NCBI GenBank assembly: GCA_007375645.1
Contig: VMER01000004.1
Coordinates: 1 to 39,603, forward strand
Origin: Parcubacteria group bacterium LiPW_15
GTDB lineage: Bacteria; Patescibacteria; Paceibacteria; UBA6257; 2-01-FULL-56-20
DNA: 39,603 nt
Reading direction: 5' to 3'
Shown: positions 8,651 through 17,521 of the stretch, piece after piece
Numbering within the stretch: position 1 is the stretch's first letter
Layout: the number at the start of each line of letters is the position of its first letter
The notes under the pieces: model-generated
The model's database searches: none
Told to the model about the DNA's origin: nothing
What the model saw: the letters and a program-made list of their open reading frames with translations, nothing else
Program-made: the position numbers and the translations under genes

Positions 8651-8675
8651 AGACGGCCCTCTCGCCCCACCGCAA

Positions 8676-8704
8676 CCCCGCCGCACCGGCGGGGCCTTTT
8701 TATT
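8676..8704 (+). terminator. Strong intrinsic terminator of the small transcription unit
   Basis: CCCCGCCG (8676-8683), loop CAC, CGGCGGGG (8687-8694), then CCTTTTTATTT. Confidence 0.9.
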
Positions 8705-8707
8705 TAC

Positions 8708-8731
8708 AAAACCCGCATTACTGCGGGTTTT
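8708..8731 (-). terminator. Terminator after the PAP2 gene
   Basis: AAAACCCGCA (8708-8717) and TGCGGGTTTT (8722-8731) form a 10-bp stem with a 4-nt loop. Read on the minus strand it lies just after the PAP2 stop codon and ends in a T tract. It backs directly onto the plus-strand terminator, closing a convergent pair. Confidence 0.75.
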
Positions 8732-8732
8732 G

Positions 8733-8752
8733 CCTGCCTGCCGTCAGGTAGA
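8733..8752. repeat. Degenerate copy of the 20-bp palindrome
   Basis: CCTGCCTGCCGTCAGGTAGA retains the left half of the palindrome and has changes in the right half. It overlaps the 3' end and the TGA of the PAP2 gene, so it may have supplied the present stop codon. Confidence 0.7.
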
Positions 8753-9325
8753 TATTTCTATAATGTCTATCTCTTCTATTTCCACGATTTTCTCTTTCGG
8801 TTTCACGAGTCTCTCCCAATACGGTTTCAAAAGCTTATGAATAAAAATCGCCGAAAGTGCGCCGACCAACAATCCTCCTAAAATGTCCATTGGCCAGTGC
8901 ACTCCCGCGGCAATGCGCGCGATTCCGACCACGAAGGAGAGGCTCAAGAACCAATAGCCGAACTTTCGATTATAAAGCCAAACAATAAGCCCCAGCGCGA
9001 AAAGAAAAGTCATATGGCCTGACGGAAATGATGCGCCGGACTCCGGGATTAAACTTTGAAACCCAAGCGCTTCAAAAGGCCTCGCGTGATAATAGGCAAA
9101 GCGGATCCACTCCGTTATCAATCCCCTTGCCACTATGGCCGCGATAGAAAGCTCGGCGAATATGAAAAGACGCTTGCGGGAATCCTTGGAAAATAACCAA
9201 ATGATAAGTGCAATGACCAGAAAGTATGTCAGATATTTGGCAAAAAATATTATCCCAGCGTCCAAAATTCCGCTCCGATGAGCGAAGCCCCAAAACAACT
9301 CGAATATCTTTCCGTTTAAATCCAT
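8744..9325 (-). CDS. PAP2-family membrane phosphatase
   Basis: A 193-residue integral membrane protein with about five or six hydrophobic segments and the three PAP2 phosphatase motifs. They are an RP motif (YYHARPFEAL, about residues 77-86), SFPSGH (about 99-104) and RIAAGVHWPMDILGG (about 136-150). The family dephosphorylates lipid pyrophosphates or phosphates; BcrC-type undecaprenyl pyrophosphate phosphatase is a plausible role beside rodA and mltG, but substrate cannot be read from sequence. The C-terminus is acidic (KIVEIEEIDIIEIST) and unusual. A perfect TATAAT (9338-9333) lies 7 nt before the ATG, suggesting a leaderless mRNA. Confidence 0.88.
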   Translation of the reverse strand: MDLNGKIFELFWGFAHRSGILDAGIIFFAKYLTYFLVIALIIWLFSKDSRKRLFIFAELSIAAIVARGLITEWIRFAYYHARPFEALGFQSLIPESGASFPSGHMTFLFALGLIVWLYNRKFGYWFLSLSFVVGIARIAAGVHWPMDILGGLLVGALSAIFIHKLLKPYWERLVKPKEKIVEIEEIDIIEIST

Positions 9326-9387
9326 GGATTACATTATAAAGGATTTAATATCTTGCATAAAGCTGGGTTAAAAACATTCGACACATA

Positions 9388-9415
9388 CAACAAATGCCCC
9401 TCTGGGCATTTGTTG
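9388..9415 (-). terminator. 12-bp hairpin after rpsR
   Basis: CAACAAATGCCC and GGGCATTTGTTG pair perfectly around a 4-nt loop. No clean U-run follows, but the position after the rpsF-ssb-rpsR operon suits a terminator or an RNA-stabilising end. Confidence 0.5.
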
Positions 9416-9429
9416 ATTCGTGGCATTCG

Positions 9430-9449
9430 CCTGCCTGCCGGCAGGCAGG
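9430..9449. repeat. 20-bp perfect palindrome between rpsR and the PAP2 gene
   Basis: CCTGCCTGCCGGCAGGCAGG, identical to the copy inside parB (6975-6994). With the 12-bp hairpin at 9388-9415 it makes a structured 3' region for the ribosomal operon. Confidence 0.9.
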
Positions 9450-9480
9450 GATGTATTCGTAGATTCGTATCGCGATTGGC

Positions 9481-9684
9481 CTATCTGGAAACGAATGGCA
9501 GAAGGGCCATATGCCTCGCGCGCTTTATGGCTTCGGAAAGCTTCCTTTGATGCTTGGCGCAGATGCCCGTATGCTTAGGATCAATTATCTTCGCCTGGCT
9601 CGAAATAAACCTCCGAACAAGGTCTACCTCCTTGTAATCAACGTCATTAAGATTTTGCGAGCAGAAGAAACACTGTTTGGTCAT
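9481..9684 (-). CDS. rpsR: Ribosomal protein bS18
   Basis: A small-subunit protein that binds 16S rRNA together with bS6. The 67-residue product has the core of the family: KEVDLVRRFISSQAKI, then DPKHTGICAKHQRKLSEAIKRARHMALLPF. An N-terminal CxxC (CFFC) is also present, with one further Cys and His. It is third in the classical order rpsF-ssb-rpsR. It ends in TAG. The next in-frame stop lies 48 codons downstream, in the promoter of the PAP2 gene, which makes this gene a good test for amber readthrough. Confidence 0.95.
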   Translation of the reverse strand: MTKQCFFCSQNLNDVDYKEVDLVRRFISSQAKIIDPKHTGICAKHQRKLSEAIKRARHMALLPFVSR

Positions 9685-9726
9685 TTGGGTTATAAGTATC
9701 GCGGAAAACTTGGTTTAAGTCAAGAT

Positions 9727-10200
9727 TTAAAACGGAATGTCGTCCATCTTCGGCTCCTCGCTGTCCAGGTCGATCACCGGAATGTCTTCCTGCGCCGGAG
9801 CTTGGGAAACTGGCTCGCTTTGAGCTTGAGGCTTCGCTCCTCCCCATTCGCCGGAACGTCCGGCCGAACCTTGCGGCTTCGGGCCAAGCTGGAAACGCTC
9901 GCAGATTATCTCCGTGGTCTTATGGGTTGAGCCCTGCTTATCCTGCCAGGAACGAGTCGCAAGACGGCCCTCCACCATTACCATCGCTCCCTTGACCAGA
10001 AACTGGCTTGCGATTTCCGCTTGGCGGCCCCAGACGACGACATTGTGAAACTCCGTGTCTTCCTGTCGAGCGCCCGCCTTATCCGTCCAGACGCGATTTG
10101 TGGCCACGCTGAAAGTGGTCACTGATTGGCCGCCGGCGGTCTTTCTGAGTTCCGGTTGAGCCGTAGTTCGTCCGACAATGAAAACCTTGTTTAAGTTCAT
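9727..10200 (-). CDS. ssb: Single-stranded DNA-binding protein
   Basis: A 157-residue SSB. The OB-fold domain (about residues 1-105) begins NLNKVFIVGRTTAQPELR and contains FSVATNRVW and the ICERFQLGPK end. A Gln/Pro/Gly-rich linker follows, then the acidic tip MDDIPF that docks partner proteins. It protects single-stranded DNA in replication and repair. It lies 5 nt downstream of rpsF and 42 nt upstream of rpsR on the same strand. Confidence 0.97.
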   Translation of the reverse strand: MNLNKVFIVGRTTAQPELRKTAGGQSVTTFSVATNRVWTDKAGARQEDTEFHNVVVWGRQAEIASQFLVKGAMVMVEGRLATRSWQDKQGSTHKTTEIICERFQLGPKPQGSAGRSGEWGGAKPQAQSEPVSQAPAQEDIPVIDLDSEEPKMDDIPF

Positions 10201-10205
10201 TTAAT

Positions 10206-10634
10206 TTATCCGAGTATTTCTTCGATCTTCTTTTCCAGATCCTCATTGGTCAGCGCTTCGGGCTTCGTCCCCTCAGCCGCCCTTGGAATCTGAACTCTAG
10301 CGGACGGAGTGTGAGATGTCTCCGGACGCGGCCTTGCCTCCATCTTTTTGAAAGGCGGGGTAATAATAAGATGCCTTAAGACTGCGACGGAGGTCTCCAT
10401 TTCATGTTCCAAGTGCTTTATCTCTTCCGGAGAAAAAGCGAAGTGAAAATACCCGAAAAATCCGCTGGTCTGCTTCTTGATCGGATAAGCAAGGGCGATC
10501 TTCATGACCGGTCCTTCAAGCGCTATATCCCCTCCCAGCTCTTTGATGAACTTAAGGACGGTCTTCGCGCCATCTTCTTCCTTCACAAGGAAGGACATTT
10601 CGTACTGTTTTTTTTCTATTTCGTTTATTTCCAT
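10206..10634 (-). CDS. rpsF: Ribosomal protein bS6
   Basis: A 142-residue bS6 with the ferredoxin-like fold (about residues 10-100): YEMSFLVKEEDG, AYPIKKQTSGFFGYFHFAF and VLRHLIITPP are family landmarks. A 40-residue Pro/Thr/Arg-rich tail follows and ends in an acidic helix. bS6 partners bS18 on the platform of the 30S subunit. The gene starts 15 nt after the rpoBC stop with no terminator between, so it is probably transcribed with the polymerase gene. Confidence 0.93.
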   Translation of the reverse strand: MEINEIEKKQYEMSFLVKEEDGAKTVLKFIKELGGDIALEGPVMKIALAYPIKKQTSGFFGYFHFAFSPEEIKHLEHEMETSVAVLRHLIITPPFKKMEARPRPETSHTPSARVQIPRAAEGTKPEALTNEDLEKKIEEILG

Positions 10635-10649
10635 GTGTATTTATCCCGT

Positions 10650-13600
10650 TTATTGGACTTCTTCATCAGCCGCGTCACCCGCATCGGTCAGGACAACGTC
10701 CTTTACCGTACCTGCCGGAATGAGCCGACCAATGATGACATTCTCCTTGAGACCGCGCAGTGTGTCAACCCTTCCCTCAACTGCGGCATTAACGAGCACC
10801 CTTGCGGTGTCTTGGAAGGATGCAGCGGACAAGAAGGATTCCGTGGAAAGAGCAACCCGGGTAATACCCAAAAGAAGTTGTCTCGCTTTGGCCGGAGCTT
10901 TGCCGGCGCGCTTCAGGGCGCGGTTTGTTTCTAGGAATCTGGACTTCTCGATCAGTTCTCCCATAACTAGCTCTGGAGAATCGCCCGCATCGGTAATGCG
11001 CACGCGAGAGAACATTTGTCGCGCAATGATCTCGATGTGTTTGTTGTTGATCGGCGCGCCTTCGCTCGAATAGATCTTCTGAATTTCGCCGATGATGTAA
11101 CGAATAACTTCCTGGGAACCCTTTAGCGCGAGAAGCTCTCTAAGATCAATATGACCCTCGGAAAGCTGATCTCCGGCCTTAACTTTGTCGCCAACCTTGA
11201 AACGCAAGATCAAGGAGCGCGGAACGGAATATTCCGCTTTCTCGGCCGGCTTCTTGGATTTGGATTTCTTTCCGATTTCGCTCTTCTTCCCGGCATCAAG
11301 CTTGACGATGATATTTTTGAGATTGCCTTTTTCTTCAATGTCTTCGATAACTCCGTCACCTTCCGAAAGTATGGCTTTTCCTTTCGGCGGCCGGGCTTCA
11401 AAAAGCTCTTCCACGCGGGGCAAACCATAGGTGATATCAGACGAAGCCACACCACCGGCGTGGAAAGTTTTCATAGTGAGCTGGGTTCCAGGTTCACCGA
11501 TAGACTGGGCAGCGATAACGCCGACCGCTTCGCCGATCTTAACCGGAGTATTGCGGCCGAGGTCCAAGCCGTAACACTGGGCACAAAGGCCGTAGAGCGT
11601 CTTACAGGTCAAGGGAGATCGAACCCTAACGCCATCCGCCTTAGATCTATCTATCTCTTCCGCAATATCTTTGGTGACGACGTCTCCGGCATGAGCAATT
11701 ATCTTGTTGCCGGATTTAACGTCTTCAATAAGCACCCTGGAGAATACGCGGGTGGCAAAACTCTGACGGCCCTGCTCTTCGCCTTCGGAACGAAGCATCG
11801 TCACGCCTTCCTTGGTGTGGCAGTCTTCTTCGCGAATAACAAGATCCTGAGCCACATCCACCAAGCGGCGAGTAAGATATCCGGCCTGGGCGGTCTTGAG
11901 AGCTGTGTCGGTAACACCTTTTCTCGATCCGTGAGTGGAGATGAAGTATTCCAAAACGGAAAGTCCTTCTTTGAGTGAAGATTTGATCGGCAATTCTATC
12001 GGTTCACCCTGAGGATCGCGGACGACACCTTTCATACCCATCATCTGCACCGGCTGAGCCCAGGTTCCGCGAGCGCCGGAATCGATTATCTGATATATCG
12101 GATTATCCGTGCCCAAAGATACGGTAACTTTTTGAGCGATCTCGTCTTTGGCTTTTTCCCAAATGCCGATAACGCGGGCTCGGCGCTCGGGGGCGGTCAA
12201 AAGTCCTTCACTGAAATGTTCTCTGACTTTCGCGGCCTCACCTTCGAACTTCGCAAGAATTGCTTTCTTTTCTACGGGGACTATCAAATCCATGATTGAC
12301 CAGGTGATACCGGAACGGGTCGCGGATTCAAAACCCAAAAGTTTCACGGTGTCCAAAACCTCCGCGGTTTTTTCCGTACCCTTGGTGCGGAAAACCAATT
12401 CCATTACTTTCTCGAGTTTCTTTTTGTTCAGCGCGTCGTTCACGTAAGGAACGGCTCCGCCCAGGGCTTCATTGAAGATCACTCTGCCAATGGTGGTTTT
12501 TTCCTTCATCCCGATCGCTTCAACCAATATCGGTTCGTGTACGGTTATCGCGCCGGTCGCATAAGCCATCATCGCTTCATTGATATCGACAAAAGCCTTG
12601 TTCCGATCGGCGATCAGCGGATCGTTGAGAGTAAGATAGTAAATACCCAAAACGGAATCCTGCGTAAGATTGGTTACGATATCTCCGGTTGCCGGCTTCA
12701 AAAGGTTCTTGCCGGCGGCCATTATTTCCCACGCTTCGCGCTGAGCTTCAACGGAAAGCGGGACATGGACGGCCATCTGGTCGCCATCAAAGTCCGCGTT
12801 GAACGCGTTGCAAACGAGCGGCGGGAATTGTATCGCCAAGCCTTCCACAAGGCGCGGCCTGAATGCCTGTACGGAAAGACGATGCAGGGTCGGAGCGCGG
12901 TTCAAGAGAACTCTCCTGTCTTTGATTATTTCTTCGAGTATCGCCCAAACCTCATCGGTTCCCTGCTCAATGACACGGTTCGCGTTCCTGATGTTATGTG
13001 CGATACCGCGGCGGATTATTTCGCCTATTACGAACGGGCGGAAAAGTTCCAAAGCCATTTTCTTCGGCAGACCGCATTCGTCGATCTTCAAACGAGGACC
13101 GACCACGATAACGGAACGGCCGGAATAGTCCACGCGCTTACCCAAAAGGTTTTGGCGGAAGCGGCCCTGCTTACCCTTCAACATGTCGGCCAAAGATCGA
13201 AGCGGACGCCTGGTGGCATTCATCTGCTGCGCGCCAAAGCGGGCGGAGTTGTCGATCAACGCATCCACGGCTTCCTGAAGCATTCTCTTCTCGTTCTTCA
13301 CTATGATTTCCGGAGCCTTAATCTCCAAAAGTTTTTTCAAACGGTTGTTGCGGTTAATAACGCGCCTATAAAGATCGTTCAGATCGGAAGTCGCATAGCG
13401 ACCGCCGTCCAAGGCAACCATCGGCCTAAGATCCGGAGGAAGCACCGGCAAGACGCTCAAAACCAACCACTCGGGGCGGGCATTATTCTTGATCATGGAG
13501 CGCACGATCTTTAATCTGCGCAGAAGCTTCGCTTCATTAAGCGGATCCTTAACTCCGGCAACTTCTTTTTCAATTTTTTTGACTTCACTCCTCAAATCCA

Positions 13601-16600
13601 GTTGTTCAAGAATTGAACGAACGGCCTCGGCTCCGGTTCCGGCCTTAAAGATGTCGCCGAAACGCTTGGACAACTTGAAATATTCGTCTTCGGAAAGCAC
13701 AAGACCCAGGCGCAGATCATCGATCATTTCACGCAAACCTTCCGCGGAAGAAAGAAGTTCTTTCTTCATAGTCCTGTCCTTTTCCTCGGTAGCTTTAAGT
13801 TTCGCTTTAAGCTCTTTGTCCAGTTCGCCGATAACACGCGTACGCTGTTCTTCGTCCACGTGGGTAACCACGTAATCGACGTAATACATAACTCTTTCGA
13901 GTTTCTGAGCAGGCACGTCCAACAAAAGACTCAGGGGAGACGGGGCGCTCTTCAAGAACCAAATGTGCGCAACCGGCGCAGCGAGAGTGATATGGCCCAA
14001 GCGTTCACGGCGAACGACTGAACGGGTGACCTCAACGCCGCACTTATCGCAAACCACGCCCTTATAACGGATCCTGCGGTATTTTCCGCAATAGCATTCG
14101 TAATCCTTGCTGGGTCCGAAAATGCGCTCGGAAAAGAGTCCGTCTTTTTCCGGCCGTTGAGTACGATAGTTGATAGTTTCCGGTTTTATGACCTCGCCAT
14201 GAGACCAGCCCATAATGTCCGCCGGAGACGCCACTCCTATTTCCAATGCCTCAAAAACATTCTGCTTGCCGCCTTCTTCCGGCTTCGGAACCTGATCCAC
14301 GCGCAAACCCAAAGCTTTAAGTTCGTTTATCAAAACATTAAAGGACGCGGGGATATTCGGCTCGCGGATAGGTTCGCTCCTGATAATGGATTCGTATGCG
14401 GCGGAACGGCCCATCACGTCGTCGGACTTGATGGTCAGCATTTCCTGAAGCATATGGCGGGCGCCATAACCTTCAAGCGCCCAAACTTCCATTTCTCCAA
14501 AACGTTGTCCTCCGAATTGCGCCTTGCCCCCTAAAGGCTGCTGGGTGATCAAGGAGTAGGGACCAATGGAGCGCATATGCACCTTATCTTCAACCAAGTG
14601 GTTGAGTTTCAACATATATATCTGTCCGACCATAACTTTCTGGTCAAACTTATCTCCGGTGCGGCCGTCGTAAAGGTCCACCTTGCCGTCTTCCGGAAGG
14701 CCGGCCTTCCTAAGTTCATCTTTAATTTCTTCTTCGCTTACCGGGTTGAACGAAGGCACAACGGCGCGATAGCCGAGCTTCTTCGCGGCCCAACCCAAAT
14801 GAGTTTCCAAAATTTGTCCGAGGTTCATACGGGAAGCAACGCCCAAAGGATTCAAAATAATATCCACCGGGGTCCCATCGGCCAAGTGAGGCATATCTTG
14901 CACCGGACGGATCTGGGAGATAACACCTTTGTTCCCGTGACGACCGGCGAGCTTATCACCCACCTGCACCTTTCTCAAACTCGCAACTTCCACATGAATC
15001 CTCTTGATAATGCCGGCCTCAAGCTTGTCGCCCTGATCGCGCGAGAAAACTTTTATGCCGACAATTCTGCCGCGCTTGCCGTGCGGAAGAGTAAGCGAAG
15101 TATCTTTAACGTCACGGGCTTTTTCTCCGAAGATGGCGCGCAAAAGTCTTTCCTCTGCGGTAAGCTCGGCTTCGCCGCGCGGAGAAATCTTTCCAACCAA
15201 AATATCTCCGGCCGTGACTTCCGCGCCGATCCTAATTATTCCCTCTTCGTCCAAGTTTTTTAGTTTTTCCTCGGAAACGTTCGGAATATCCGGAGTGGTT
15301 ATTTCGGGACCGAGTTTGGTATCGCGTACGTCGCAGGTATATTCCTCAATGTGAATAGAAGTGAAAATATCGTCGCGGACAACCTGCTCGGAGAGGATTA
15401 TGGCATCCTCGAAGTTCGCCCCGTCCCAAGAGATGAAAGAGACCAAAAGATTCTGGCCGAGAGCCAAAACTCCGTTGTCGATAGAGCTGCCGTCCACCAA
15501 AATATCTCCTTTCTTCACTATTTGGCCCTTATTTGCCAAGGGTTTCTGGGAAATGCGGGTAAACTGGTTGGAACGCTTGAACCTCTCCAAACGATAGTTT
15601 TTTGTGTCCTTCGCGTATTTTACGGTTATGTGATCCGCGTCCACCGCCGTAACTTCTCCCGGACCTTCGGCTTTAATGACGTAGCCGGAATCGGCCGCAA
15701 CTCTTTCCTCTTCGCCGGTACCGACAAGCGGAGCGACAGGTTTAATGGAGCTGACCGCCTGGCGTTGCATGTTCGAAGCCATAAGCGCGCGGTGCGGTTC
15801 GTCGTGTTGGAGAAACGGAATGAGCGAAGTCGCCACGGAAACGAATTGATGCGGGGCAAGTTCAAGAAGATCAACTTCGGCTCTTAAACAGGTACCCGGC
15901 GCGCCGTAGACGCGGGCTTCGACTATCTCCGGAATAATTTTTCCGGAGGCGTCTCTCGGAATCGCAGCGTGGATAATCCTGTATTTTTCTTCTTCAATAG
16001 CATCCATCCAGACCATCTCCTCGGTTGCTTTTCCGTTCTTAACTTTTATATAAGGAGTCTCCAAAAATCCCAGATCGTTCACGCGCGCAAAACTCGCGAG
16101 ATAAGAGATCAAACCGATGTTCGCTCCTTCCGGAGTTTGAATCGGACAAATGCGGCCGTAGTGAGAGCTATGCACGTCGCGGACTTCAAAAGACGCGCGC
16201 TCGCGGGTCAAACCTCCGGGACCCAACGCAGACAAACGCCGCTTGTGCTCCAATTCGGCCAGAGGATTCACCTGGTCCATGAACTGAGAAAGCTGGGAGG
16301 AAGCGAAAAATTCTTTGACCACCGCGGCGATAGGGCGGAAATTTATCAGCTGGGCCGGAACAATGGTGTCTTTCTCGAGCGTGGACATCCTATCCTGAAT
16401 AATGCGTCGAAGCCTCGCGATACCGACGCGCAACCTTCCCTGGAGAAGCTCGCCGACGGCTTTAACGCGGCGGTTTCCCAAATGGTCGATGTCGTCGGGT
16501 TTGGCCACGGGATCATTGTTCAAGCGGATAATCTCGCGAACTATGGCAATTATATCGGCGCCATCCAAAAGCATGTTCTGCTTAATCTTGCCGAAATTAA

Positions 16601-17426
16601 GCCTTTGATTGGCCTTAAAACGACCGACCGCGGAAAGATCATAACGATCCGGACGCTGGAACATGCCGTCAACCAATGACTGAGCTCCGTCCACGGTCGC
16701 CGGATCTCCGGGACGAAGACGGCGATAGATTTCTAGATAAGATTCTCCGACGTTGGCAGCCACATCTTTTTTGAGCGTTGCATCAATATGCTGTAGAGAG
16801 CCTGTATCGATATCGGCAAAAACTTTTCTGATCTCTTCGTCGGTCACGCCGAAAATGCGCAAAAGATCCGTCACCGGAACCTTCCTGTGGCGGTCGATCT
16901 TCACCCCGATGGAACCGTCTACGTCGGTTTCAAATTCGAGCCAACTTCCGCGGTTCGGAATAACCTTGGCTCCGAAAAGGCGGCGATCCCGATATTGGTT
17001 CGCGGTAAAATATACGCCCGCGCTCCTGATAAGCTGAGAAACGACTACGCGCTCTACTCCGTTCATGATGAACGTGCCCCTGTCGGTCATCATCGGAAAT
17101 TCGCCGAAATATACCTCTTGTACATCGGCCTTCCCGGTCAATTTATTAAAAAGTTTTACGCGGATATGAAGCGGCGCCTCCAGACTCGCATCCTTGTAGC
17201 GGGCAGTTACCTCATCATATTTCGGCTCTCCAAAACTATAATCTTCAAAAGTTAATTCAAATTCTTTACCGGTATGGTCGAGAATCGGCGAAACTTCTTT
17301 TAAGAGTTCCCTGAGTCCCTCTTTGAGGAACCATTCGTACGACTTGATCTGCACTTCGTTCAGGTTACTCGGAAACATGAACGATTTGGACTTTGAAAAA
17401 TCCTTGACCGGAAGTCGGTGAGGCAT
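10650..17426 (-). CDS. rpoBC: Fused RNA polymerase beta-beta' subunit (RpoBC)
   Basis: One uninterrupted 2258-codon frame encodes both large catalytic subunits. Residues 1 to about 1050 are beta. They include the rifampicin region SSQLSQFMDQ through HKRRLSALGPGG (about 370-400), with the Asp, His and Ser usually altered in resistance present. Residues from about 1055 (NVFEALEIGVASPADI) are beta'. They include zinc site 1 (CYCGKYRR to CDKCG, about 1110-1132), catalytic NADFDGDQMAVH (about 1543), bridge-helix and trigger-loop segments, and zinc site 2 (CHTKEG, CKTLYGLCAQC). The linker is short (PKPEEGGKQ), with no stop codon or start signal. Large lineage insertions are absent. Fusions of rpoB and rpoC are known in Helicobacter and Wolbachia. 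rpsF follows 15 nt later. No clear promoter was found in the 95 nt upstream. Confidence 0.96.
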   Translation of the reverse strand: MPHRLPVKDFSKSKSFMFPSNLNEVQIKSYEWFLKEGLRELLKEVSPILDHTGKEFELTFEDYSFGEPKYDEVTARYKDASLEAPLHIRVKLFNKLTGKADVQEVYFGEFPMMTDRGTFIMNGVERVVVSQLIRSAGVYFTANQYRDRRLFGAKVIPNRGSWLEFETDVDGSIGVKIDRHRKVPVTDLLRIFGVTDEEIRKVFADIDTGSLQHIDATLKKDVAANVGESYLEIYRRLRPGDPATVDGAQSLVDGMFQRPDRYDLSAVGRFKANQRLNFGKIKQNMLLDGADIIAIVREIIRLNNDPVAKPDDIDHLGNRRVKAVGELLQGRLRVGIARLRRIIQDRMSTLEKDTIVPAQLINFRPIAAVVKEFFASSQLSQFMDQVNPLAELEHKRRLSALGPGGLTRERASFEVRDVHSSHYGRICPIQTPEGANIGLISYLASFARVNDLGFLETPYIKVKNGKATEEMVWMDAIEEEKYRIIHAAIPRDASGKIIPEIVEARVYGAPGTCLRAEVDLLELAPHQFVSVATSLIPFLQHDEPHRALMASNMQRQAVSSIKPVAPLVGTGEEERVAADSGYVIKAEGPGEVTAVDADHITVKYAKDTKNYRLERFKRSNQFTRISQKPLANKGQIVKKGDILVDGSSIDNGVLALGQNLLVSFISWDGANFEDAIILSEQVVRDDIFTSIHIEEYTCDVRDTKLGPEITTPDIPNVSEEKLKNLDEEGIIRIGAEVTAGDILVGKISPRGEAELTAEERLLRAIFGEKARDVKDTSLTLPHGKRGRIVGIKVFSRDQGDKLEAGIIKRIHVEVASLRKVQVGDKLAGRHGNKGVISQIRPVQDMPHLADGTPVDIILNPLGVASRMNLGQILETHLGWAAKKLGYRAVVPSFNPVSEEEIKDELRKAGLPEDGKVDLYDGRTGDKFDQKVMVGQIYMLKLNHLVEDKVHMRSIGPYSLITQQPLGGKAQFGGQRFGEMEVWALEGYGARHMLQEMLTIKSDDVMGRSAAYESIIRSEPIREPNIPASFNVLINELKALGLRVDQVPKPEEGGKQNVFEALEIGVASPADIMGWSHGEVIKPETINYRTQRPEKDGLFSERIFGPSKDYECYCGKYRRIRYKGVVCDKCGVEVTRSVVRRERLGHITLAAPVAHIWFLKSAPSPLSLLLDVPAQKLERVMYYVDYVVTHVDEEQRTRVIGELDKELKAKLKATEEKDRTMKKELLSSAEGLREMIDDLRLGLVLSEDEYFKLSKRFGDIFKAGTGAEAVRSILEQLDLRSEVKKIEKEVAGVKDPLNEAKLLRRLKIVRSMIKNNARPEWLVLSVLPVLPPDLRPMVALDGGRYATSDLNDLYRRVINRNNRLKKLLEIKAPEIIVKNEKRMLQEAVDALIDNSARFGAQQMNATRRPLRSLADMLKGKQGRFRQNLLGKRVDYSGRSVIVVGPRLKIDECGLPKKMALELFRPFVIGEIIRRGIAHNIRNANRVIEQGTDEVWAILEEIIKDRRVLLNRAPTLHRLSVQAFRPRLVEGLAIQFPPLVCNAFNADFDGDQMAVHVPLSVEAQREAWEIMAAGKNLLKPATGDIVTNLTQDSVLGIYYLTLNDPLIADRNKAFVDINEAMMAYATGAITVHEPILVEAIGMKEKTTIGRVIFNEALGGAVPYVNDALNKKKLEKVMELVFRTKGTEKTAEVLDTVKLLGFESATRSGITWSIMDLIVPVEKKAILAKFEGEAAKVREHFSEGLLTAPERRARVIGIWEKAKDEIAQKVTVSLGTDNPIYQIIDSGARGTWAQPVQMMGMKGVVRDPQGEPIELPIKSSLKEGLSVLEYFISTHGSRKGVTDTALKTAQAGYLTRRLVDVAQDLVIREEDCHTKEGVTMLRSEGEEQGRQSFATRVFSRVLIEDVKSGNKIIAHAGDVVTKDIAEEIDRSKADGVRVRSPLTCKTLYGLCAQCYGLDLGRNTPVKIGEAVGVIAAQSIGEPGTQLTMKTFHAGGVASSDITYGLPRVEELFEARPPKGKAILSEGDGVIEDIEEKGNLKNIIVKLDAGKKSEIGKKSKSKKPAEKAEYSVPRSLILRFKVGDKVKAGDQLSEGHIDLRELLALKGSQEVIRYIIGEIQKIYSSEGAPINNKHIEIIARQMFSRVRITDAGDSPELVMGELIEKSRFLETNRALKRAGKAPAKARQLLLGITRVALSTESFLSAASFQDTARVLVNAAVEGRVDTLRGLKENVIIGRLIPAGTVKDVVLTDAGDAADEEVQ

Positions 17427-17486
17427 TTGGTTTATGATTTATTAAAAATAGTTAATGATTTTTTGGGGGCCGAACCCAAAGACGCT

Positions 17487-17516
17487 AAAAAAACAATAAG
17501 CCAAGGGGACTTGGTT
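17487..17516 (-). terminator. Weak terminator between mltG and rpoBC
   Basis: On the minus strand AACCAAG-TCCC-CTTGGCTT forms a hairpin of about 7 bp, then after six bases a run of seven T residues. A second small hairpin (TTTGGG/CCCAAA, about 17462-17481) follows. Partial readthrough into rpoBC is possible. Confidence 0.4.
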
Positions 17517-17521
17517 GTTTG

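Noticed and set aside
8455..8751. 98-codon frame overlapping the small transcription unit
   Set aside because: It runs through the promoter and both terminators and lacks a ribosome site; the 40-codon GC3-rich frame fits the promoter and terminator better.
12537..13514. 325-codon frame on the plus strand opposite rpoBC
   Set aside because: It is antisense to highly conserved RNA polymerase sequence, has no start context and shows no family features; it is a shadow of codon bias.
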